From positions 1,316,443-1,380,442 of the forward strand of contig CM022667.1 in assembly GCA_012295275.1 (NCBI GenBank): 64,000 nucleotides of DNA. Reading direction: 5' to 3'. A program made the translations under genes and the position numbers. This DNA is from Chrysomallon squamiferum. Taxonomy: Eukaryota > Mollusca > Gastropoda > Neomphalida > Peltospiridae. The notes under the pieces are model-generated. The model was not told the origin of the DNA. It searched no databases and saw only the letters and a list, made by a program, of their open reading frames with translations. Below, in pieces: positions 1-12,502 of the stretch (position 1 is its first letter; each line of letters starts with the position of its first letter).

Positions 1-1891
1 GACTGTTTAAATTTTTTATTTTATTTTAATTGTTACTAAAATTGTTTGGTTTTTTTTACTGCCAATAAATTACTGGCTGTATTAAATTTATATTTTTTTA
101 AAATAATGATTTTAAAGAAAAATCTTCCTTTTTTTTTTTTTTTTTTTTTTTTGTCTTTATTCCTAAAAAAAAAAAAAATGTCAAGAAGTTAAAAAAAATT
201 AAAAATACACTGAAAAGTAACTTTGCAATCTAGTTTTTGATATATAGCATGCCCAAATGTCCCACTTTACAAAAAAAAAAAAAACTAAAAAAAAAAATGT
301 TTTATTTGCTCTAGGTGTACATTTCTATTTTGTTTGTTTATTTTGAAAAAAATAATTGGTGCATCAAAATCCTATTGTTACGTTCACAGGTGTTCCGAGA
401 ATGACTCAGCAGTTTTTTTTCGTAAACTGAGTTACAGATAGGCGACATTTCTCAACACTCATGCATTTCATCAAAGTAAAAATCACAACACAAGTCCTCT
501 AGTGTGTCACACAGCTTGTTAAAATAAGAAAGGAAACGCAGGCGTATAGATATCAATGAAATGAAGATGGGTGCAGTTACTAAAGGGGCGTTCACACTAC
601 ACGACAAATCGTACCACCCTGAATTGTATTATGAAACACCTACGTTGTATGATACGAGTTTCTGTGTTTCGATGTTGTCACAGTACACAATAACATCCTG
701 TCACAAGATGTATGATGCAGCTTTGTTATATGGAATCACAAGAACTGAAGGGTTTCTTAAAAATCCATTCTCTAATTTGATTATTTGGCAAAGTATGGTC
801 TAGACTTTGGTCAAACCAAAGGTCAAGTGAAAATTTAGATAAATAAAATATTTACTTCAACAGAAACTATATTTCAGTTCATCTACACTAGTAAAATTAT
901 ACTTCTTTTTTTTTTTTTTTAATTCTTCTGTCACTATACTTTAATTAATCTTCATAAAAAGATTCTATTTCTTTAAAAAACTATGCATCAGTTAATTTAC
1001 TTCATAAAAAATGTTTTATTCATTAAAATATATTTCACTGAAATCTGCATGCTTGGAAATAAATATGGTGTGTGTTAACTATCCTTTCATCACAAAAATC
1101 TAAATTTAATTAAATCTTTTGGGGAGACAAATAGCTTCATATTTAACTTTTATGGTTGTAGATAGCAGATATATAGAAAACTATGAAAAAAAAAAAAAAG
1201 AAAGAAAAAAAAAGGAAATTGATAAAATATTATTTCACCAATCAATTGATTTAAGTTCTTTATTTCATTGAAAATTTACATATGAGTAAATAAACAATTC
1301 TAAGAAGAATATAGTTGATAGTTCTCATTAATTCCACAAATTAAAAAAAAATATATATATTTATTATAAATTTACTTTCCTCTATTTCTTTAGCGCTACA
1401 CATTTCGGTAAAATTTAAAATTCATCTTTGCATCGAAAGTTCTGTTTAGTTCAGCTTGCATTCTTTTCATAATCATTTTCAATCAGTGTTCAAATTAGTT
1501 AAACAGAGAGGTTTTTTTAAAAATAAAAATAATAATAATAATTAATAATAATAATGTCAACTAATCTGGAAGTTTTTAATTTGCTAAGTGTATATTGTGC
1601 ATTTTCTGCACTTTAATGACAACCAGATGTGAAAGTTTCCATTTGAGAATGAAGTTTTCTTTCTTAAGAGTTATGGTGAAATAAGCCTGTAAGAGTTATT
1701 TCCCTTCTTTAATGTAAAATTTTTTATTTTTAAATTTGAAAGAGGACAGCAGTTTCTTCAAGGAGGGAATCATGTTGCTATGGTTACAACACCATGGTGT
1801 GTTAATTATGATTTTTTTTTTTTTTTTTCTTGTTCTGTGGTCTGTTACAAACATAAAACTTTGTGATACAAGAAATTTATTGTGATTTCTT

Positions 1892-1925
<34 letters not shown>

Positions 1926-2118
1926 ACTGGGTTGTGCAATTATTATTTTTTTTATATCTTTTCCTTCTCAAACAGTATTTGATTAAATAGTAAATTTTTA
2001 TAACAATTTTCTTATCCATTCCTAGAGTTTAATTTAAAAAAAAAAAAAAAAAAAAAAATGAATTAAAGAATAATTAATGGTAAAAGATTCGGGTCTTTTT
2101 ATTTGTTTATTAAAATTA

Positions 2119-2127
<9 letters not shown>

Positions 2128-2172
<45 letters not shown>
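2128..2172. repeat. (TTA)n microsatellite
   Basis: About 15 uninterrupted TTA/ATT triplets follow a T-rich run. Similar but shorter triplet arrays occur near 6388-6418, 12447-12506, 19640-19672, 20648-20695, 21103-21144 and 41296-41352, so this triplet is a genome-wide habit here rather than a local feature. Confidence 0.9.
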
Positions 2173-3823
2173 TGTTTTTTTTAACATTATTTACAGATTG
2201 AGAATTCCAGAATGTATTATCAAAGACAAATGCATGTGCATGAATTAGAAAAAAATAATTATAAAAATAAGAGAATAAAATTATTTTATTGTGATTAAAA
2301 GAAACAGTTATTGCATAGATTGGAAAAATTTCATTTTTATTTTCTACATGGTCCATAAAAACAATTATTTTAATATTTATAATTAACATATAGACAATAG
2401 AGATAACATTATTTACATTTTTAGATTTAGTGTTAAGTCCTGCAAACTATAAAATCATAACTTTTTTTCTTTTTTTCAAAGATATTATTGATAGATGAGA
2501 TTTGGACTATGACAAAATGTATTTTTAATAACATAACAAGGATGGTGATTATAATCATCTGATTAATTAGTCAGATTTGTAAAAAAAAAAAAAAAATATG
2601 GTAATGGAATATTTACCAATTTCTGGTTAGGTATATATGTTTTTAGAGATTCATAATTAGGTACATTTTAAAATTAAAAATATATTAGTGTTCGAATGTA
2701 GAATTATTTACACATGGATCAGTTAATTCTCTGTCCATTGCTAAAAAATTTTACCCAATATATGAAAATTCAACATAAATTATCATAAATCATCAACAGG
2801 ATCTGAAAAAAGTAATAAATAGTAATTATTTTATTTTATTTATTAATATTATTAATAATTTATATATATATATATATATATTATTTTTTTTAATTTTATT
2901 ATTTTTTTTTTAAATTATCAATTACAAAATCTTAAGACTTAGAGCAACATTTTTAGACACCACTCTACCTATATAATAAGGATTTATTATTGAGTATTAG
3001 GTCATAATCTTTTAAAAATATAAAAACTTTTAAAATAAAATAAAAATATAGCTAAATATTTCTATGGGATATACTCAAGCCAAAGGAAATGTAACCAAAC
3101 TGAACTGTTATGTTGACAAAACAAACAGTGAAATATCTATGAAATGTTTTTAATTATTTCTATCTCTTTCTGTCTCTCAAACCATCTACTGACATACACA
3201 CTGACATCAGTTGCTGCTGTCAAAATGATAGAATTTTCCATTTTTAATCAACAAAGCACGTTTAGATCGTTTTAAGTGAAGAACTGTGGTTATATTTGTT
3301 TGTATGAAATTAAAGTCGTAGTAATAAACTTGTTATGTTAATGTTTTTAATGATAAATTTAAGTTTTGTACATTTTATGTAAAGAGAATATCTTTTATGG
3401 TAAGCAGTCGGTATTGTTACCATTTTGTTCATTAAGTGCTCTACTGTTTATGAGAAGGTGGATATTTAAAAAAAATCCTTTGCTGTAATTTTAAAAATAA
3501 AAGTGTGTTGTTTTGTGAGCAACCATTCATTGGGCTGTTTTTGTTGGTAAGTAATGGGTAGACCCACATTTTAAAAATTAAATTTTTTTATTTAAATTTA
3601 ATTTTATTTTTGGGTAAAATCAAGCATGTGATTTTGGCAACAAATTTAAAAGTATATAATTTTTGTCAATAAATTTTAAAGAATATATTTTTTTTTTTCT
3701 ATTTAAATTTTTTTTAGTAAATAACCATATTGTTTTATTAAGATTAATTGTTTTGTTGAAATATGAAATAGTTTTTGTTTGGGATATGTTACAAGCAGAT
3801 GATTTTACGAATGTTAAAATTTT

Positions 3824-3985
3824 GGTTTTATCTGTATGTTGAAAGTTACCATATGGTTTTATCAACACGTTGAAAGTAGCCAGATTGTTTTATCAAACTT
3901 ACTGAAAATAACTAAATAGTTTTATCAAAAAATTGAAAATAACTGGATGGTTTTATCAACAGGCTGAGAATAAATAACTAATATT
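3824..3985. repeat. degenerate ~32-bp minisatellite, about 5 units
   Basis: The block GGTTTTATC recurs at about 32-base spacing, each time followed by a variable core resembling AACACGTTGAAAGTAACCA. Units begin near 3824, 3856, 3888, 3920 and 3950 and differ by several substitutions and small indels, so the array is old. No coding capacity is evident. Confidence 0.7.
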
Positions 3986-4254
3986 TGTGATTATGTTGAA
4001 AGCAATGATTTATTTTTGTTGTCGTTTTACATTAAGCTGGTTGTTATGTTTTATTTTACTGTAACTGTTGTTTTATTCTTAACGTCTTCACATCAGTGTG
4101 TTTTTGTTTAAAAATTAAAATATGTACTTACTGTACATTTCAACAAAATGAATACTTATTGTTGTCACTGCATTTTCTAACTATTGTTTGTGTTACTTCA
4201 CAGATTAACTTTCTCAGTTAAATTTAAATTTTCTTTTGAAATAAATTATTCATA

Positions 4255-4286
<32 letters not shown>

Positions 4287-4880
4287 GAGCTTAACAATGA
4301 GAATCAAAGCTAGAGTTTATTATTTAAGTACAACTTAATAATGAGATGGGATTCAAAATAAGATAAATTGTGACAAGCAGTTAATTTTTCTTAAAATTAA
4401 TTATATGAAATTATTGACAGAACTTTAAAAAATATTTAATTTAGAGAATGGTTTTAATACATGAGCATATTTGATTATTTTCAGTTTGAGAAAGCTGGGT
4501 GTTTTGAGTATATTTTTAACATGCTTATATTATCATGTGTTTAACAAGACTTCAGTTTGAAAATTCTGAATCATTGAAAATGAACTCAGTCTTTGGTGCT
4601 TTTTCTTTTCTTTCATCTTGTATAATTAATAAATAGTTAATTAATAATAATTATTATTAATTAGTTTCTGAGAAAGATTCCATCATATTCATTATTTTAT
4701 TGTTATGCTATATCTGCATCCATTTGAACAAAGGACTTTTAAATACATTTGCATACTTCCAGTATATTATTTTATTTATTGTCCTAACAAACACTTTGCT
4801 AACAATAAAGTAAAATAAATCATCTATCCTGAAATCATTTTATAAATAAAATACAAAAATATATATATATATTTGTGTCG

Positions 4881-4912
<32 letters not shown>

Positions 4913-5290
4913 TGAAAGCAATTAAAACTGATAGACTGAATAAATTATTTTGCATTATCCTCAGTCTGTAAAGATTTTTGTACTTTCTCCTTATAAACCT
5001 TTTATTTTACTGTCATTTTGTATTATTATAAATGAAACTGGATATCAGAAATAAATTAAACAGTTATTTGAAGTTTGCAAAATATATTAAAGTTCTTTGT
5101 TCATTCAACAATAGGTACACTTTAAGACTTTGAAAAACAGTAAACATTTTTTTTTTTTAAATTGACTTTGAGTCTGTATATTATTATTACATTACATTGT
5201 TATCTTCATCTTTTTTTTAACCAAGTAAAAAAAAACAACAACAATAACACACTATTACTTGCCTGTTTTGTTATTTTAGCTGACATTGAT

Positions 5291-5397
5291 TGTAAATATT
5301 TTTGTAACATATGTGAATTAATGGAGTACATATATATATAAATATATATATTAAAAATTGTAAATACTATACTATATAAAGCTATTTTTTGTACATA
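5291..5397 (+). promoter_or_regulatory. cluster of three Pumilio-type motifs (UGUANAUA)
   Basis: TGTAAATA occurs at 5291-5298 and 5359-5366, and TGTACATA at 5390-5397, all on the plus strand within 107 bases. UGUANAUA is the known PUF/Pumilio RNA-binding consensus. If this stretch is transcribed as a 3' UTR on the plus strand, the cluster could bind Pumilio. Transcription here is not shown by the sequence, and AT-rich DNA generates such motifs by chance. Confidence 0.3.
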
Positions 5398-5906
5398 ATC
5401 TAGATTGCTATGAATGCCAAAGAAGGCGTTGATCTGATAAAGCAGTCTGTGAAAGTTTCAAACATGGTGGCAGTTAGTTTAATGGCTTTTTCAAAAAATG
5501 TATTGTCCTTGAAATTATAGTGATCTGCATTTTATTCTGTTGCGCATATGTACATTTACATATGCATATGTAGACACACACAAACACACAGATAGACACA
5601 CCTACACACACACACACTAACAGACAGACACAAACACACAGTGACAGACACATACAATTTAATTAAGAAAGGAAAAAGGTAAATACAAAACGACATTAAT
5701 TGAAATGAAGTTTTAATTTTAGTTTCAACTATAATAATACATATTTACAGACAGTATTTCAAGTTCCATTTTAACTTTAATGTGGAAGAATATTTTTAAG
5801 GACAAATAGATTTACAAACCACATATTTTCAAGAGCGTGATATTACATAAATGTGTACATTTTTGCCTTGAATCTAAACTGTCATCATTGTTTATTTTCT
5901 AGAAAG

Positions 5907-5939
<33 letters not shown>

Positions 5940-7619
5940 GAAATTTAAAAATATTTTGGATTTCTTTGTGCAAGATTAGCAGTCTTAATTTTTACGTGAA
6001 AATATGTGCTGTGTAGACTCTTTTAAAGTCTGTTGCCAGTTCGCACAGATGATAAAAATATTTGTCCAAGACATTGTAGCAATATGTGTGTGCAATTTTG
6101 TCTTTCTTTTTACACAGTGTCGAAAAAACTGTTCCTTTGTTTTGCAGAAACAGGTTAAAAAAAAAAAAAGACATTTGTCTCTAGACTGAAGTCAAATGGC
6201 TTGAGAATTATTATGTTGTTTTAAAAAAAAAAAAGTAATCATGTGAAAGGTTAAATAAAATAAATCACAAAATAAATTTTAAAAATGTCTCCATATGTTT
6301 AAATATATGGCCTCATCTTAATGGACTTAATTTCTTCTATGAATATTTGACTTTGTTGCATGATTTGGTCATAAGGAGTCAGCCATGATTATTATTATTA
6401 TTATTATTATTATTATTTTATTTATTATTTTATTATTTTATTTATTTTTTGTTTTTTTTTTTTTTTAGTTTCGAATGTTATGTTTTTTTTCTGTTGAGTA
6501 TCCTTGGTGAAGTTAACTGCCAAGTTATTAGTTTTGTTGTTTGTTTTTATTATTTCTTATTTTGTTGTAAACTGAAGGTGTTAAAAACAGCAGAGGAAGA
6601 TCTTTTGTAAAGTTTCAGTAAATTATTGATGTATAGTTACTCTTTTAATTAACTCATATCCTAATGATAAAAGCAATGACAAACAGTAATAATGATAAAT
6701 AGCAGTGAATATATTATACTGCTGTATAATTTGGCAGATATTAAATACTGACACTCATATTAAAAACATTGATGAGAAATACAAATTACAGTTTTTCACA
6801 GAGTGATGAATTTAGTTTATTATATTTATTTTCATAATAATCTTTTTAACTATACGTGCTTTTAAAAGTAATAATCATGACAGAAATAAAAAGGCTTCGA
6901 ACTTCAAGTTCTGTAAATTCTCGTAACCTTTATCCCAACTGTAGTCTTCTACCAGGATGAATATTAATTACTAAATTTGTTGTAACTTCAATCTAGGGGT
7001 AAAAATATTTTTCAAACATTTGTTAATATGTATATTTTTTATTTTTATTTTTTCAAATAAGAAGTAAACTTGCTATGATTCAGTTTATTATTTTTAACAT
7101 ATGAACAGCAATTAATAGGATTGCTTGGGATTTTTTATTTTTTATTTATTTTTTTTTTTTTTTTTTAACTTAACAAGCAATAAAATACTTATTAAAATAT
7201 TCATTTCATAGGTGAAAAAAAATACAAACCTGTTAAGAAGAAAAGAATACTCACAGAATTTTTGATTCATTATGAAGAGAAAGATAGATTTTGTTTGTTG
7301 ACACATCATTAGAATACATTTGTTATGACTGTTATTATGAAGAATCACGTTGTTGGACAAATCACTATTGTCAAGTCTGTTCCCAGTAAACATTTAACAT
7401 GAATAAAGTTGTTTGTTATCATGTGATATTACTAGTATCTGCTTTCTTTATTTAATGTATGCAAGTGGTGTGTGAGTGTATGCAAATGTTGTTTTTTTTA
7501 TAAATAGTATCTGTTTACACAGAAATAAGATATATATTTCCATAACTGAAATAATAACAACAATTGTAGCAGCAGCACATACATACATACATATATACAT
7601 ACATTACATAATACATACA

Positions 7620-7653
<34 letters not shown>

Positions 7654-8058
7654 TACAATCAAGGGATGGGATAATGATTTCATTCACAGAAATTAGTGAT
7701 CAACATTATACCAAATGATTGAAAAAAAAAACAAACAAACTCTTGTTAATAGTGGTATAACATTTATTACAAAAATATTTGATCAGTTCTGGAGTAAGCT
7801 CTGCAGTGTTAAAAATATTTAAAGAAAGGATTTACTTAAATTTTTACTCTAGAAAGAATTTAAGAATATTTGTTGTTAAAAATATTTCTAAAATCCTAAA
7901 ATTCACAGCCAGAAAACATATTAAAATAATTTGAACTTTTTAATAGTTTTGGCTAATTTTTTTTTAATTATTTATTTGACAAAGGACTTCAATTTTGTTT
8001 TTTAAATTATTAAGCATTAAACAAACTAGTCTATTAAGATTCTGTATTACATTATTAA

Positions 8059-8064
8059 TTTATT
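8059..8064 (-). terminator. candidate CTU2 poly(A) signal
   Basis: TTTATT on the plus strand reads AATAAA on the CTU2 strand, about 395 bases beyond the stop codon. AATAAA is common by chance in DNA this AT-rich, so this is only the most plausible nearby candidate. It would give a 3' UTR of roughly 400 nt. Confidence 0.25.
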
Positions 8065-8457
8065 TGGTTTGAGTGACTTCTTCATGCCTAATAATTAAGT
8101 TAAGACTGAAAAACAATTTTATCACTTCAAAATGGAATTGTGTAATTAAAGCAGACTATTAGCCTTGAATGTTTTCAGATGACAGAAAAAACACAGAAAC
8201 TGGTTCATCATGACTCAGTGTCTACAGAAAAATGGGAGACATTGTTAATTTTGTACTCTCTTTTTTTAATATTATCCTTCATTATTAATAAAGAATGGAC
8301 AGCTAGATTAAAAAATTAAACAATAATCTGGATGAATCCATAATATATTTAAATTATTTCTTCACATATCTAAAGATTTAGATATCAAAACAGATGTATG
8401 ATAAAACTAAGTAAATTAAAAATTTTCTTTCTATTCTGTAAAACATTTTGTGATGTG

Positions 8458-11400
8458 TCAGGTGTTTTCCGAGTTGCCTTCCAGTAAGAAATCTTTAATT
8501 TCTTCCTTCATCTTTAACCTGGGAGAAAAAAACAAAATCTATTTTAAAATGTTCACCTAATTACTAATCTCCAACATCATTCAAACAAATTTTAATTATT
8601 TAAAAAGATAAATTTATCACAGACACAATGTTTAACACGTATTAAAAAATGAGTTTCTTTTTAAAAAAAAAAATAAAAAAATAAAAAAATATTAAATAAA
8701 AATATCTTGGACAGAATGTAAATGGTTTTATTTCAGTGGGTTTTTTTTATAACTAACCTGTTATTTCTAGTTATGCTTTCTGTTATTACATACTGTGGTA
8801 ATTTACTATGATCATTCTGAAAATGGAATGGAAGGAAAAAAAATGTAACAAAAATTGAAATTAATATAATGTCAGACAAAATTTGTTAGAAATTCTTAAT
8901 TTGAAACATTGGTATTATAAATATTTCAACTTTTAAGACACAGTTTTTTCTCATCGTTTGATACAGGATTTCAATTTAGTTTTTTGAGCTAAATTTAAAT
9001 GTGTTTGTAAACAGCAATAAAAATGTCTTAATATTGAAAGATCTAATATGAAAAGTAATTCTAATAATCTAAAAATTCTTCAGAATTAAAACTGTGCAAA
9101 TAACATAAATACAAAAATAGTAATACCAAGGATATGACAATATGACAATTTTTTTAACTGCTTGTATTTTTTAAAGTTTATTTATTAAAAATCAAAAGCT
9201 AGTTCTTACCATATCATTTAATATTAATCTGCAGCTATAACACAAACTAGATATCACTTCAGCTTTCGTATTTCTGGAAAAAAAAGAAGTTTTTATAAAA
9301 TAAATATTTGTATTTACAAATCCACATTAATAATAGACCGGACTTAAAAATAAGATGATGTATGATAAAAAATACAAAAATTTAAAAAATAATGCATTTT
9401 TATATTGAACTGACTACTTTTGCAACTTTAATAATATTTAAAACAAATTGGTTTCAAGTTGGTGCAAACATTTAACCTGTAAACCTTAATTTGAGACAAA
9501 TAAATATTTCTGAACAGAAACAGCAATGTATCTACACCAAAATACATATATCAAGATGTAATATTCAAACCGCATTTTAAAAAATTGGTTTCAAATTGGT
9601 GCAAATGTTTTCTCTCAGTTAAATCTGTAAATTCTTGAATCAGAACAACAAATTTTAAAAAAAAAAAGTAATCTTAAGTTTTGTATTATTTTAGTCACTG
9701 TGTAGAATTTTATCATTTGATAATTGCCTGAGTTATTAATTTTTACCTGCAGTCACTTGATGTTTTACATGCACCCTCACCCTCTCCACAACATGTTTCT
9801 GTGTTAGATGACAAATCTTCAACACACACTTTGCTTCTGGACAAGGTGTATGAATACTCAACAGCTCTCAGTGCAGATGCTTCACTCACCAATGTGTCTA
9901 ACGGAGACTAAAAAAATAGTTACCGATTAATTTTTATTGATTTTTACAGAATCAGTTATTAAAATTAAAAACAAAAGTTGTTTTTTTCAACCTTCACTAT
10001 CAAGGAGGGTTATCACCATCTAATAGTAAGAACTTGAACTAGGGTCAAAGAAGATAATATTCAGATGGTAAATAAAGGCAACACAAAGAGGTAGAAAATT
10101 CAATTAAATAAACTTTACTTGTACAAAATTTCACCGACTGTTTATTCAGTCCAAATTCTGTTTAACAGAATTAAAATATACATTAAACATACAACTTACT
10201 AAATAAATATTATAATATTAATCGTTAAAACATCCATAATTTAGTTATTTTGAATATTTATGAATTTTGAGTTTCAAACATATCTCAGAGAATTCTTGTT
10301 GGAATTTTTTTGATAAAGCGTATCTCAGAGAACTAGTTGGATTAGGAATGTAAAGTAAATAGTAAAAGCTGACCTGACAGAATGAACAAGATTCCACTCC
10401 TTTAACTTTACTTTCAGAATCCAACTTGGATCCAGTTCTGAAAACAGAATTAAAATGTTCAATGTGTAGCCAGTCCTATTATAAAATATGCAACAAAATT
10501 AATTCTTTAAAAGAAATAGAAAAATACATTAGAATCTATTCTAAAATTGATTTAATGCATAGAGAGATCTGAAGAAAAAGATAATAATAATAAAAATAAG
10601 AAATTAAAAAAAAAAAAAAAAAACGAAATTAGAATAAGGATGCTAATTTTCACTACATTTTATTACTTGTAAATATATACCATATACAAAAACCAATCAA
10701 TACAAATTAAATAACATCATTAGAAATATTCTCTTCAATGCAAACAAGGTTTTTTTAATTTTTAATATTTTAATTTCAAATCATCTGATAAAAATTAGGT
10801 AATTTAAATCTGACTGAAAGATAGCTCTAATGTAACAAAGAAAGATAACTCTGATCTGACAAAGAGAGGTAACTCTAACCTGACAATGTTGCTGACAGTG
10901 GAGGGAAATTCCTGCTGAAGTCCAGTGACAAACTTTTCCGTCAAATGTTCTATACTGATGTCAGGTGATGCCTAAAAATATAATAATGTGTTTTAATGCA
11001 TGAACATTTTATTAATGTTATATAGCAAGGCTGATTTTTGTCACAATGAAAATAAGCTTTGGACAAGCTTTGATCTCATAATTTATTCATTAAATATGAA
11101 AGAATTTTTTTGTATGTAAAATGAAATCACAAAAACATAATTAAAATAGATTTTCTTTTAAGTATTTTGGTTTTCTTTCCAAATTACATCACCTGAATGG
11201 TTCAATATGTAACATAAATATAACTTATCCCTACCATAGTTTTTTTCTTAACTAAACGTTTCAATGTTTTTCGTTTAAAATAATAGATAATGAATTATGT
11301 CATACCTTAGTGGTAAGAGTTGGTAAAACCAAAGATTCTACTCCATTGAAATAATTATACATGGAAACTTCTTTAGAGGAAAGATCTCTGAAAGAAAAAT

Positions 11401-12441
11401 AAATCTCTAATAAAAAAAAATCTATTTAAATTAAATACTAAAGCATATCTTAATAACATTAGAATAAGACTACTGCATTTATGATTTTTGTAATAACTTG
11501 ATATTATTCTCTATAAAAAAAAAAAAGATATAAAGAATTTAAAATCCTGATTTTCTTTCTTCTCATTATAAAAAAAATAATAATAAAAATTCAGAGATAA
11601 AGAAAACCAAATCCAGTTTATAAGATGATATATATTAACTACAGATAATACAAATACCATCTTTATTTCATACTATTGAAGTCGAAAAAGAAAATTAAAA
11701 TATTTCAGACAAAGAAATAAAATGATATATTTATTATAGACCAAAAAAAATCTCCAAAAAAAATCTTCTTTGGAAACATAAAAAAAAGTCTGCTTACCTA
11801 ACAGGTCTGACTACAGTTACATCACCATGCCTGTCATCTGAAAAACTCTGAAACAGACAGACACAAGACTCCATTATTAAAAATTTACTTTTATCTAAAG
11901 TTTCTGTGATGTACATTGATGAGACAACCTTTTCACAAAATTGCCTGGAAATATTTTTGAGCCACAAATAAAAGCATTAGTTATCCTAAAACTTAAGCAA
12001 CTGAGAAAAATATTTTTGTTTTTAGCAAGCAATGACTGCCAAAACTCAAGAAACTGCCAGAAAATTGTCATCTATGGATAGGTAATTATTTACAAGAACA
12101 TGAATTGATTAAAGAAAGGAGAAATGAAAAGAAAGAATTTCAGCCAAATGAATGAATGAATGATAAAAAACCTGAGAACAAAACTGCATCTGTTATTTAA
12201 TATCAAACAGAGGTAAAAATATTGACAAGTTAATAAATCTGTTTATAATTTTATTAAAAATCAGAGGACATGGCTGTGCAAAAATAGACATCATTGTTAC
12301 TAAGGTAAATAATTAAAATATTCTAGTTAAATTACAGTGCAGAAAACTGCTATAAATTCATCAAGAATTTGTATCTGAATCTAAAGTTTCAGTTTTAGTT
12401 ATTTGAAAGACAAAATTAAATTTCCTATTTTAAATATTTTA

Positions 12442-12502
<61 letters not shown>

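Larger units (their letters stand above)
1..8457. other. AT-rich non-coding region, intergenic and/or 3' UTR
   Basis: I see no exon with a recognisable protein domain on either strand. The open frames present are short (under about 110 codons) and mostly run through poly-A/T or ATT repeats. The stretch is dominated by homopolymers, (ATT)n, (TA)n and a CA-rich patch near 5570-5650. Some parts, roughly 3060-3560, 5240-5540 and 5990-6180, are less repetitive. They could belong to a long 3' UTR of a plus-strand gene lying to the left, but no coding end is visible. The right end must contain the 3' UTR and poly(A) site of CTU2. Confidence 0.6.

Noticed and set aside
1696-2019. 107-codon minus-strand frame
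   Set aside because: Lys-rich product read through poly-A/T tracts; no domain and no splice-consistent neighbours.
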